NCBI GenBank assembly: GCA_034434335.1
Contig: DAOTZS010000108.1
Span: 1 to 18,783, forward strand
DNA length: 18,783 nucleotides
Direction: 5' to 3'
Source: DAOTZS01 sp034434335
GTDB lineage: Bacteria; Chloroflexota; Anaerolineae; CG2-30-64-16
Part shown: positions 6,905-13,798 of the stretch, one piece after another
Layout: each line of letters begins with the position of its first letter
How positions within the stretch are numbered: position 1 is the first letter of the stretch
Translations under genes and position numbers: made by a program
The notes under the pieces: model-generated
Seen by the model: the letters and a program-made list of their open reading frames with translations, nothing else
Told to the model about the DNA's origin: nothing
Databases searched by the model: none

Positions 6905-8998
6905 TCACGATTGCAGTGCCAGGCGCATGTCAATGGCCAGTACACCCTTGCCCGCCTCGAACACCATCAGCGGGTTGATATCGAGCTCTACCACCTCGGG
7001 GAAATCGGTCACCAGTTGGGAGACCCGTAACATGGTATCGGCGATGGCGGCCAGGTCTGCTGGCTTCTCGCCACGCACCCCACGCAACAGATTGTAGGCG
7101 CGGATCTCGCTCACCATCTCCATGGCATCCCGCCGATCAATGGGCGCCACGCGGAAGGTGACATCCTTGAGCGCCTCCACGTAGATTCCTCCCAGCCCGA
7201 ACATCAGGAGGGGTCCGAACTGCGGATCGCAGCTCATGCCGATGATAACCTCCCGTCCTCCTCTGACCATCTGTTGCACCTGGCAGCCCCAGATCGTGGC
7301 CTCGGGCATGAAGCGGGTAGCCCGGTACACCAGCAGGTCGAAGGCGTCTCGCACTTCGCTGGCCGAGGTGATATTGAGCTTGACACCACCGATGTCGGTC
7401 TTGTGCAGGATGTCTGGGGAGGCAATCTTCATGACCACCGGATAGCCGATGGCTTCGGCTGCTGCCACCGCCTCCTCGGCGTTGGCAGCCAACAACGACT
7501 TGGGCAGAGGGATGCCGTAGGCCTCCAGCACGGTGCGGGCTTCCGCGTCGCCAATGGTAACGCGGCCTTCGGCGCGTGCGGTATCGAAGACCTTACGCAC
7601 GGCTGCCCGGTCCACATCCAGGGGGTGCACATCCAGCGGAGGGGTGTTGAGCCAGCGTCGGTAGTACCACATGGCTGCCATGGCGGCCACGGCACGTTCG
7701 GGGACCTGGTAATTCGGCACCTGATAGCGGGTGAGGATCTCAACCCCCTGGCGCACGGCGGCATCCCCCATGAACGCGGCAAAGACCGGCTTCTGGCGTC
7801 TCTGGGCCAGGCGGCCTACGGCCTCCGCCGTCTCTGGGATTTGGGTCATGGCCTGAGGGGTCAGCACGACCAGCACGGCACCGACATTGGGATCGTTGAG
7901 CGCGGCCTCGATGGCCAGGGCGTAGCGGTCGGCCAGGGCATCTCCCAGCACGTCGATCGGGTTCGCCACGCTGGCCGCGGGGGGAAGGTGAGCCTGCAGA
8001 TAACGTTTGGTCTCCGTAGTCAGCGAGGCCAGCCGCATGCCAGCCCGCTCTACGGCATCGCTGGCCATGATGCCCGGCCCACCCGCGTTGGTGACGATAG
8101 CAATGGCATCGCTTTCCAGCAATGGCTGGCGAGCAAACGCCTGGGCATAGTCGAACAGGTCCTGCACTGAACCGGCCCGCACGATGCCGCACTGTTTGAA
8201 AGCCGCATCGTACGCCTTCTCCGAACCGGCCAGAGTGCCCGTGTGGGAGGAAACAGCCAGGGACCCGGCGCTGGTGGTGCCCGACTTGATGGCGATGATC
8301 GGCTTCTGTCGCGTCACGGTGCGCGCCACCCGCATGAATTCCGCCCCATCGGTGATCCCCTCCAGGTAAGCCACGATGGCCCGCGCCTCATCATCCTCCG
8401 CCCATGCTTTGAGCAGGTCAATCTCGTTGATGTCGGCTTTGTTGCCAATGCTGTAGAAGCGGGAGAAGCCTATCCCCTGGCCCAAGGCCATGTCGAGGAT
8501 GGAGGTGCACAACGCGCCCGACTGGGACATGAAGGCGATATGCCCGTGGCGAGGCATGCCAGCCGCAAAGGAGGCATTGAGTTTGGCTACGGTGTCAATG
8601 ATCCCCAGGACGTTGGGACCGATCAGGCGCATGCCGTAACGCCTGGCGATCTCGACCACCTGCTGCTCCAGGGCTTTGCCTTCTCGCCCCACCTCGCGGA
8701 AGCCGGCCGAGATGATAACTGCACCTTTGAGGCCGCGTTGGCCGCATTCCTCCAGCGCCCCCGGCACTGCCTTGGCCGGGATCACAATCACGGCCAGGTC
8801 CACCGGATCGGGCACGTCCAGCACGGAAGGGTAAGCCCGCAGCCCCAAGATCTCGGTAGCCTTGGGGTTGATAGGATAGACCCGCCCCTCGTAGCCATAT
8901 CGCACGATGTTGTGGAGGACCTGGTAACCCAGTTTCTCTGGGCTTGTGGACGCACCGATGACGGCCACGCCCTTGGGATCGGTAAACATTTCAAGCAT
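6905..8998 (-). CDS. ADP-forming acetate/acyl-CoA ligase, fused alpha-beta subunits
   Basis: The enzyme interconverts acetyl-CoA (or another acyl-CoA), ADP and phosphate with the free acid, CoA and ATP, conserving energy during fermentation. The start is set at the ATG at 8998 (697 residues, usual for the fused form), where MLEMFTDPKGVAVIGAS begins the CoA-binding domain. The longer upstream frame is the MITE-like repeat. Residues 1-130 are the CoA-binding Rossmann domain. Residues 150-450 are the succinyl-CoA-ligase-like domains, with the probable phosphohistidine His252 in SSHTGTLAGS. Residues 470-697 are an ATP-grasp domain with VVMKIASPDILHKTDIGGV (521-539, second conserved His532) and the metal site ELDINPL (671-677). 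The Shine-Dalgarno is weak (AGGAA). The substrate acid cannot be fixed from sequence. Confidence 0.94.
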   Translation of the reverse strand: MLEMFTDPKGVAVIGASTSPEKLGYQVLHNIVRYGYEGRVYPINPKATEILGLRAYPSVLDVPDPVDLAVIVIPAKAVPGALEECGQRGLKGAVIISAGFREVGREGKALEQQVVEIARRYGMRLIGPNVLGIIDTVAKLNASFAAGMPRHGHIAFMSQSGALCTSILDMALGQGIGFSRFYSIGNKADINEIDLLKAWAEDDEARAIVAYLEGITDGAEFMRVARTVTRQKPIIAIKSGTTSAGSLAVSSHTGTLAGSEKAYDAAFKQCGIVRAGSVQDLFDYAQAFARQPLLESDAIAIVTNAGGPGIMASDAVERAGMRLASLTTETKRYLQAHLPPAASVANPIDVLGDALADRYALAIEAALNDPNVGAVLVVLTPQAMTQIPETAEAVGRLAQRRQKPVFAAFMGDAAVRQGVEILTRYQVPNYQVPERAVAAMAAMWYYRRWLNTPPLDVHPLDVDRAAVRKVFDTARAEGRVTIGDAEARTVLEAYGIPLPKSLLAANAEEAVAAAEAIGYPVVMKIASPDILHKTDIGGVKLNITSASEVRDAFDLLVYRATRFMPEATIWGCQVQQMVRGGREVIIGMSCDPQFGPLLMFGLGGIYVEALKDVTFRVAPIDRRDAMEMVSEIRAYNLLRGVRGEKPADLAAIADTMLRVSQLVTDFPEVVELDINPLMVFEAGKGVLAIDMRLALQS

Positions 8999-9031
8999 AG
9001 CTTTGCATTCCTGCCAGATGGGAGTTGCTCC

Positions 9032-9221
9032 GTAACTATTCAGCGGTGACTGGAAGGGCCACGCCGAAGGCTCGCCCGAGGCGTCACCCTTTTTGGGCCT
9101 GCGGCCAGAGGTCGGCCTTCGCCGACTTCTCTCATGATGCATACATGAAGGGTGTCGGCGGAGGCCGACACCCGGCACGAAGTGCCCAGGAGGGGCGATT
9201 TCAATCGGCCTGAATAGTTAC
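9032..9221. mobile_element. MITE-like element with 12-bp terminal inverted repeats
   Basis: GTAACTATTCAG at 9032-9043 is the exact reverse complement of CTGAATAGTTAC at 9210-9221, bounding a 190-bp segment with no transposase. The interior is rich in secondary structure: GTCGGC-CTTC-GCCGAC at 9111-9126 and a 10-bp hairpin GGGTGTCGGC/GCCGACACCC at 9150-9173. Flanks GTTGCTCC (left) and ATTGCTTC (right) match at 6 of 8 positions and could be a decayed target-site duplication. It sits only 33 nt upstream of the acyl-CoA synthetase start codon, so it may contribute a leader or regulatory signals. The boundaries are seen; mobility is inferred. Confidence 0.65.
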
Positions 9222-9289
9222 ATTGCTTCTCATTGCCTTGTTCTAAATGTAGGGATGGTTCAATTTGCCGGGAGAATTGCCGCCCAGGG

Positions 9290-9384
9290 CCCCCCACCCC
9301 TCCCTTTGCCCCCTCCCCTCCCCCGCTCGCCTTTGGCGGCAGGAGAGGGGAGGGGAGAAAAGGGTTGTTGTGGCGGCGAAGGCC
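9290..9384 (+). repeat. Dispersed repeat, copy B
   Basis: CCCCTCCCCT (9310-9319) pairs with AGGGGAGGGG (9346-9355), enclosing a small GCC-TTT-GGC hairpin (9329-9337). AAGGGTTGTTGTGGCGGCG (9360-9378) follows. The same ordered blocks occur in inverted orientation as copy A near 5665-5757. The two copies bracket the acyl-CoA synthetase/DRTGG gene pair. Confidence 0.7.
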
Positions 9385-9628
9385 CGAGGGGGCATAAAGT
9401 GTTAACCTGTTTTGAATCATCCCCAAATGTACAGACATTATACACCTTCAACTCCAAAAGTCCTACGCAGCCAGCCCAGCGATTCTAACACCTGTTCCTA
9501 ACCAACGCGCGGCAGGTGCCGGCCAACAGGGCGCATTATCCCACGATGGGTGTACAGGGTAAATGACATCGGTCATGTTGCAGGCCGCGGGGCGGGAGCA
9601 GGCTCGTAGGGAGGGCAGGCAGGGCGGT

Positions 9629-9657
9629 TTGCCGTTTGTGGCAATGGCAGGTAGAAT
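9629..9657 (+). promoter_or_regulatory. Candidate sigma-70 promoter for the desulfurase-mnmA operon
   Basis: TTGCCG (9629-9634, 4 of 6 matches to the -35 consensus) is separated by 17 nt from TAGAAT (9652-9657, 5 of 6 matches to the -10 consensus). The predicted transcript would start near 9664 and give a leader of about 50 nt, which contains the palindrome AAGCCGGCTT just before the Shine-Dalgarno sequence. It is the best plus-strand candidate in this gap but not a strong match. Confidence 0.4.
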
Positions 9658-9713
9658 GGAAAGCCGGTCGCCTGAGGTGGCCCTTAGACAAAGCCGGCTT
9701 CTTGGAGGTGGTC

Positions 9714-10859
9714 ATGATCTACATGGACCATTCGGCAACCACAGCGGTAGACCCGCGCGTGGTCGAAGCCATGCTGCCGTTCTGGACCGAGGCATACGGC
9801 AACCCTTCCAGCCTTTATGCCCTGGGCCGGCGCGCCGCGACGGCTCTGGAGGATGCGCGTGGCCGCATCGCGCGCATCCTCAACTGCCAGCCGGCCGAAA
9901 TCGTCTTCACCGCCTGCGGCACCGAAAGCGACAACCTGGCCTTGCGCGGGGTGGCCTTCGCCCAGGCCAGCCGGGGCCGACGCCACATCATCACCACCCC
10001 CGTTGAGCACCACGCCGTGCTCCACACCGCGGCCGACCTGGCCGAGCATTTCGGCTTCGAGGTCACCTATGTGCCGGTGGACCGCTATGGCCTGGTCGAC
10101 CCGGCCGACGTGGCTGCTGCGATCCGGCCTGACACAGCCCTGATCAGCGTGATGTATGCCAACAACGAGGTGGGCACGGTGGAACCAATCGCTGAGATCG
10201 GCGCCCTGGCGCGAGAGCATGGCATCCCGTTCCACACTGATGCGGTGCAGGCCGGAGGCTTTCTCTCCCTGGATGTGGAGGCCTTGAACGTAGACCTGCT
10301 GGCCCTCTCCGCGCATAAGTTCTATGGGCCCAAGGGGGTGGGCCTGCTTTACGTGCGCCGCGGGATCAACCTGCGGCCCGTGCAGACCGGTGGTGGCCAG
10401 GAGCGGGGCCGCCGTGCCGGCACCGAGAACGTGCCCTACATCGTGGGGATGGCCCGGGCGTTGGAGTTGGCCCAGGCAGAGCGGGAAACGGAGAGCCGCC
10501 GGCTGACGGCCTTGCGCGATCGGCTGGCCGAGGGTTTGCTGGCTGCCATCCCCGGAGTCTGCATCAGCGGCCACCCGTCTCGCCGGCTGCCCGGCCATCT
10601 CAGCCTGGTGATCGAGGGGGTGGAGGCCGAGGCCATGTTGATCGCCCTGGACCTGGCCGGGGTGGCCGCCTCGTCGGGCTCAGCGTGCGCCAGCGGCTCG
10701 CCCACCCCCAGCCATGTGTTGACCGCCATGGGCTACAACATGCAGGAAGCGCTGGGGGCCCTGCGCCTGACGTTAGGCCGTGAGAACAGCGCAGACGATG
10801 TGGATTATGTGGTGGCCACGCTGCCAGAGATCGTGGCCCGGCTGCGCGCTGCACATTGA
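9714..10859 (+). CDS. Cysteine desulfurase, NifS/IscS family (probable sulfur donor for MnmA)
   Basis: This PLP-dependent enzyme takes sulfur from cysteine as an enzyme persulfide. The ATG at 9714 (381 residues) is chosen because MIYMDHSATTAVDP is the family N-terminus and a GGAGG Shine-Dalgarno lies 5 nt upstream; the in-frame upstream extension looks non-coding. Visible features are EHHAV with the PLP-stacking His (99/100), YANNEVGTVEPI, HTDAVQA, the Schiff-base Lys202 in SAHKFYGPKGVG and the persulfide Cys325 in SSGSACASGS. These positions nearly match those of E. coli IscS. An mnmA gene two genes downstream suggests service to tRNA 2-thiouridine synthesis, as with YrvO-MnmA in Bacillus. 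It could also serve Fe-S assembly, but no iscU or sufU is in the window. Confidence 0.95.
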   Translation: MIYMDHSATTAVDPRVVEAMLPFWTEAYGNPSSLYALGRRAATALEDARGRIARILNCQPAEIVFTACGTESDNLALRGVAFAQASRGRRHIITTPVEHHAVLHTAADLAEHFGFEVTYVPVDRYGLVDPADVAAAIRPDTALISVMYANNEVGTVEPIAEIGALAREHGIPFHTDAVQAGGFLSLDVEALNVDLLALSAHKFYGPKGVGLLYVRRGINLRPVQTGGGQERGRRAGTENVPYIVGMARALELAQAERETESRRLTALRDRLAEGLLAAIPGVCISGHPSRRLPGHLSLVIEGVEAEAMLIALDLAGVAASSGSACASGSPTPSHVLTAMGYNMQEALGALRLTLGRENSADDVDYVVATLPEIVARLRAAH

Positions 10860-10901
10860 TGGATAGGCAGGCGCTCTTGACCCACCCGGTGTGTTGCTGA
10901 C

Positions 10902-11843
10902 ATGTCCCCTGGCCTTCTTTACGAACTGGGCCGGCATTGGCTGGCCTATCGGTTGAGCGGCAGAAAGCGTCCGCTGCTGGCCGGCCTGAAGCTGACCCAC
11001 CGCTGCAACCTGCGCTGCCACACCTGCCCTTTCTGGCGCCGGCCCAGGCCCGACCTCTCCTTTGCGGCTGTGCAGGCCGCGCTGGATGAGCTCTATCAAG
11101 CTGGCTGCCGCCTGTTGATCCTGGAGGGAGGCGAGCCTTTCCTGTGGCGGGATGGCGCGCATAACCTGGAAGATGTGGTGGCCGCGGCCCGGGAGCGCGG
11201 CTTCGCCCGCATTGGCATCGCTACCAACGGCACGCTGCCGATTGCCACCAGCGCTGATGTGGTGTGGGTGAGCCTGGATGGGCTTCAGGCCAGCCACGAG
11301 GCCAATCGCGGGCCGGTCTGGGAGAGGGTGCTGGCCAACATGGCCACCTGCCAACACCCGCGGCTGTTTGTGCAGGTAACGATCAGCCGGGCCAATTGGA
11401 TGGACGTGCCCAAGCTGGTGGTGTTTCTGGCCGGCCGGGTACAGGGGATGACGATCCAGTTTTTCTATCCATATCCGGAGAGCGACGACCTCTGGCTGCC
11501 CTGGCCTGAACGCCAATGGGTGCTGCGCCAGCTCCGGGCCCTCAAGCGGCAGGGTTATCCCGTCACCGACTCGTATCGCGCGCTGCGCGACCTGGAAGAC
11601 AACCGCTGGCGCTGCCACGACTGGTTGATCGCCAACGCCGAGCCTGATCCCGCTTCACCTGACAGGGCACTGATCCACTACGGGTGCTATCTGAAGGGGA
11701 GGGCCGCAGCCGATTGCCGGCGCTGCGGGTTCGCGGCCCATACAGAGCTCTCCCTGGCTTACGACCTGCACCCCGGCGCCCTCTGGACCGGGCAGCAGGT
11801 TTTCGGGTTCGTGCGCCGCGGTGGGGGTAGCAGCAATGGGTGA
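10902..11843 (+). CDS. Radical SAM protein with extra C-terminal cysteines, function unknown
   Basis: This 313-residue protein has the radical SAM cluster motif C35-NLR-C39-HT-C42, followed by a SAM-binding GGEP motif (LEGGEPF, 74-80), IATNGT (106-111) and VSLDG (123-127), consistent with the partial TIM barrel. The C-terminal region has Cys238, Cys262, Cys272 and Cys275 (the last two as DCRRC), enough for an auxiliary Fe-S cluster or zinc site. It is not clearly MoaA, HpnH or a SPASM protein by eye, though it is broadly similar to those groups. It starts 42 nt after the desulfurase without a clear Shine-Dalgarno and overlaps the mnmA start by 8 nt, so it is embedded in the operon. The context hints at sulfur or tRNA modification chemistry, which is unproven. 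Confidence 0.85.
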   Translation: MSPGLLYELGRHWLAYRLSGRKRPLLAGLKLTHRCNLRCHTCPFWRRPRPDLSFAAVQAALDELYQAGCRLLILEGGEPFLWRDGAHNLEDVVAAARERGFARIGIATNGTLPIATSADVVWVSLDGLQASHEANRGPVWERVLANMATCQHPRLFVQVTISRANWMDVPKLVVFLAGRVQGMTIQFFYPYPESDDLWLPWPERQWVLRQLRALKRQGYPVTDSYRALRDLEDNRWRCHDWLIANAEPDPASPDRALIHYGCYLKGRAAADCRRCGFAAHTELSLAYDLHPGALWTGQQVFGFVRRGGGSSNG

Positions 11844-12951
11844 GCGTGTTGTCGTCGCCATGAGCGGCGGGGTGGACAGCTCTGTGGCTGCCGCGCTGCT
11901 GGTGGACCAGGGTTACGAGGTCGTGGGGGTGATGTTGCGGCTGTGGTCAGAGCCGGGGGACGGCTGCGATCCCTTGCGGCCGGCCAGTGACAACCGTTGC
12001 TGCACGCTGGAAGCGATGCACGTTGCGCGCAGCGTGGCCGAACGACTGGGCATCCCGTTTTATGTGGTCAACGCGGAGGAGCGGTTCAAGGCTGCGGTGG
12101 TGGAGATGTTCATCCGCGAGTATAGCTCTGGTCGGACCCCCAACCCCTGCCTGACCTGCAACCGTGAGGTTCGCTTTGGCTACCTGCTGAGCTACGCGCG
12201 CCGGCTGGGAGCGCGCTATCTGGCTACCGGGCATTATGCCAGGGTGCGCCAGGGCCCAGACGGCAGGTTTCAGCTCTGGCGCGGGGTGGATCGGGCCAAG
12301 GATCAGTCTTATGTGCTGAGTGTCCTGGGACAGGAGCAACTGCAACAGGTGCTGTTTCCGGTGGGTGAGCGTACGAAAGGTGAGGTACGGGAGCTGGCCG
12401 CTGCGCGAGGCCTGCCGGCCGCCACGCGGCGTGAAAGCCAGGACCTCTGTTTTGTGGCCGATGGCGACTACCGCCGGTTTCTGCGCCATTGGGCGCCTGA
12501 GGCGATCCGCGCCGGGCCCATCCTGGACCGCCAGGGCCGCCTGCTGGGCACCCATCGTGGCCTGCCGTTCTACACCATCGGCCAGCGTGAGGGGCTGGGG
12601 GTTGCCGCAGGTCACCCCCTGTACGTGCTGGCTTTGGACGTGGAGCGCAATGCGCTGATCGTCGGCCGCGGCGAAGAGCTGGAACATAACTGGTTACGCA
12701 CCGGCCGGGTGAACTGGATTGCCGGTGAGCCGCCTGTGGGCCCCCTGCATGTGGGGGTGCAGATCCGCTACCGGGCCATGCCCGCGCCTGCGACGGTGTG
12801 GCCTCTGCCCGATGGCGGCGCGCGGGTGCGCTTTGCCGGGGCAGTGCGCGCTATTACCCCTGGCCAGGCCGCCGTCTTTTATGAGGGGGACCGTTGCCTG
12901 GGTGGGGGCGTGATCGAGGAGTCGGGCCGTGATGCTGAGCAGTCTGGCTGA
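11836..12951 (+). CDS. mnmA: tRNA-specific 2-thiouridylase MnmA
   Basis: MnmA adenylates U34 of tRNAs for Lys, Glu and Gln and inserts sulfur to give 2-thiouridine. The 371-residue product has the PP-loop AMSGGVDSSVAA (8-19), the persulfide Cys105 in PNPCLTC, ATGHYAR (130-136), KDQSYVL (155-161) and the second catalytic Cys205 in SQDLCFVADGDYRRFL. TIGQREGLGV (247-256) and a C-terminal beta-barrel follow. The ATG at 11836 is preferred over the GTG at 11821 because MGERVVVAMSGG fits the family start and a GGGGG stretch lies 8 nt upstream. It overlaps the radical SAM gene by 8 nt and the next gene by 23 nt. The desulfurase at the head of the operon is the likely sulfur donor. Confidence 0.97.
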   Translation: MGERVVVAMSGGVDSSVAAALLVDQGYEVVGVMLRLWSEPGDGCDPLRPASDNRCCTLEAMHVARSVAERLGIPFYVVNAEERFKAAVVEMFIREYSSGRTPNPCLTCNREVRFGYLLSYARRLGARYLATGHYARVRQGPDGRFQLWRGVDRAKDQSYVLSVLGQEQLQQVLFPVGERTKGEVRELAAARGLPAATRRESQDLCFVADGDYRRFLRHWAPEAIRAGPILDRQGRLLGTHRGLPFYTIGQREGLGVAAGHPLYVLALDVERNALIVGRGEELEHNWLRTGRVNWIAGEPPVGPLHVGVQIRYRAMPAPATVWPLPDGGARVRFAGAVRAITPGQAAVFYEGDRCLGGGVIEESGRDAEQSG

Positions 12952-13246
12952 GCCTTTGCTGGATATCCTCCTCTCCCCCGCGCTGTGGCTGGGCGGGTCG
13001 CTGGCGATAGTAGTGGGCCTGCTGTTCCACCTCTGGTGGGGAGGTGGCTGGCGACAACTGGGCCGCGATGTGGGCGCCAGCCTGGTCGGGTTCGGGGTGG
13101 GCCAGATGGTGGGCTGGTTCTCTGGCCTGGCCTGGCTGCAACTGGGGCAGCTCCATCTGGCGTGGGGCCTGGCTGGCGCGCTGGGAGGCCTCACCCTGGG
13201 GCGCCTGGCAGGGCTCAGACTGCGCGGATCGCGCACGCGCAGGTGA
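12929..13246 (+). CDS. Small integral membrane protein, unknown function
   Basis: This 105-residue (or 104-residue) protein has three hydrophobic stretches, roughly residues 14-36, 50-66 and 70-96, and a basic tail RLRGSRTRR that should lie in the cytoplasm. The start is either the GTG at 12929 or the ATG directly after it; a GAGGAG Shine-Dalgarno ends 7 nt before the GTG. It overlaps the mnmA 3' end by 23 nt, which argues that it is really translated with the operon. It is Gly- and Leu-rich, with repeated GG and GxxG that would allow tight helix packing. No family was recognised. Confidence 0.75.
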   Translation: MMLSSLAEPLLDILLSPALWLGGSLAIVVGLLFHLWWGGGWRQLGRDVGASLVGFGVGQMVGWFSGLAWLQLGQLHLAWGLAGALGGLTLGRLAGLRLRGSRTRR

Positions 13247-13279
13247 GTCAGGCTGAGACGTGCGGAGAATTCCTGGCGC

Positions 13280-13798
13280 ATGAAGACCATTCTCCTGGTC
13301 TGCACAGCTAACGTCTGTCGTTCGCCCATGGCAGCCGCCATCTTGCGCCACAAGCTGGCTGCCCTGGGGCTGGCCGATCAGATAAGGGTGGAGTCGGCCG
13401 GGGTCTGGGCTGCCGAGGGCCAGCCCGCCAGCGCCAACGCGGTAGCCGCGCTGGCAGAGCAGGGCATTGAGCTGGCTGAGCACCGCTCCCAGGCGGTGAG
13501 CCTGGCTTTGTTGGCCGAGGCGGATCTGGTCCTGGTCATGGAAGAGGCGCATCGTCGTTCCCTCTTCCACCTGGCGCCTCAGCATTTGGGCAAGGTCTAT
13601 TTGCTGACGGAGATGGCCGGTCTGCACGAAGATGTGGCAGACCCTTACGGTGGCACGCCAGAGGAATATCGCAGGACGGTGAGGCAGTTAGAGGCTTTGA
13701 TCGAGGCCGGCCTGCCCCGCATTCTCACCAGGCTCGGCCTCAGCGAGAGCCCCGAAAGCCGCGCCAGGCCGCGCGCAGCAGGTGCCAATGTGGCATGA
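13280..13798 (+). CDS. Low-molecular-weight protein-tyrosine-phosphatase family protein
   Basis: This 172-residue cytosolic phosphatase has the signature loop C8-TANVC-R14-S at the N-terminus and the general-acid pair Asp121-Pro122 in VADPYGG, both in their usual places. In the related arginine phosphatase YwlE the residue before the second loop cysteine is Thr. Here it is Val12, as bulky as the Ile of tyrosine phosphatases, so phosphotyrosine-like activity is more likely than phosphoarginine. It lies 33 nt after the small membrane protein gene and is the last plus-strand gene. Its last 19 codons overlap the convergent glycosyltransferase gene, and the Arg/Pro/Ala-rich tail from about residue 157 extends beyond the usual fold. 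Substrates are unknown. Confidence 0.92.
   Translation: MKTILLVCTANVCRSPMAAAILRHKLAALGLADQIRVESAGVWAAEGQPASANAVAALAEQGIELAEHRSQAVSLALLAEADLVLVMEEAHRRSLFHLAPQHLGKVYLLTEMAGLHEDVADPYGGTPEEYRRTVRQLEALIEAGLPRILTRLGLSESPESRARPRAAGANVA

Larger units (their letters stand above)
8999..9713. other. Divergent intergenic region between acyl-CoA synthetase and desulfurase operons
   Basis: About 715 nt separate the two divergent starts. The left part (9032-9221) is a MITE-like element. Positions about 9290-9384 are dispersed repeat copy B. Positions 9390-9625 are lower in GC and hold no convincing gene or RNA. A small inverted repeat ATGAC/GTCAT lies at 9563-9576. A plausible plus-strand promoter is at 9629-9657. 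I could not find a convincing promoter for the minus-strand operon. Confidence 0.6.

Noticed and set aside
8999..9178. 60-residue N-terminal extension of the acyl-CoA synthetase
   Set aside because: It is Arg/Pro/Ser-rich, comes from the MITE-like element, and the family N-terminus begins at the ATG at 8998.
9196..9207. CRISPR-like GATTTCAATCGG sequence
   Set aside because: It occurs once, with no regularly spaced copies or cas genes. It is the inner edge of the MITE-like element.
9412..9444. TTGAAT...TATACA as a promoter for the desulfurase operon
   Set aside because: The spacer is 21 nt, too long for a sigma-70 promoter, and the site is about 270 nt from the gene. TTGCCG-N17-TAGAAT at 9629-9657 is better.
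9563..9576. ATGAC/GTCAT inverted repeat as an Fe-S regulator (Rrf2/IscR-type) operator
   Set aside because: The arms are only 5 bp, do not match a known IscR-type site, and lie 50 nt upstream of the candidate promoter.
9636..9713. 26-residue upstream extension of the cysteine desulfurase
   Set aside because: The family start MIYMDHSATT fits the ATG at 9714 with a GGAGG Shine-Dalgarno, and the extension overlaps the candidate promoter.
11821..11835. GTG start for mnmA five codons upstream
   Set aside because: The family N-terminus and ribosome-binding site spacing favour the ATG at 11836. The GTG lies within the G-rich stretch used as the Shine-Dalgarno.
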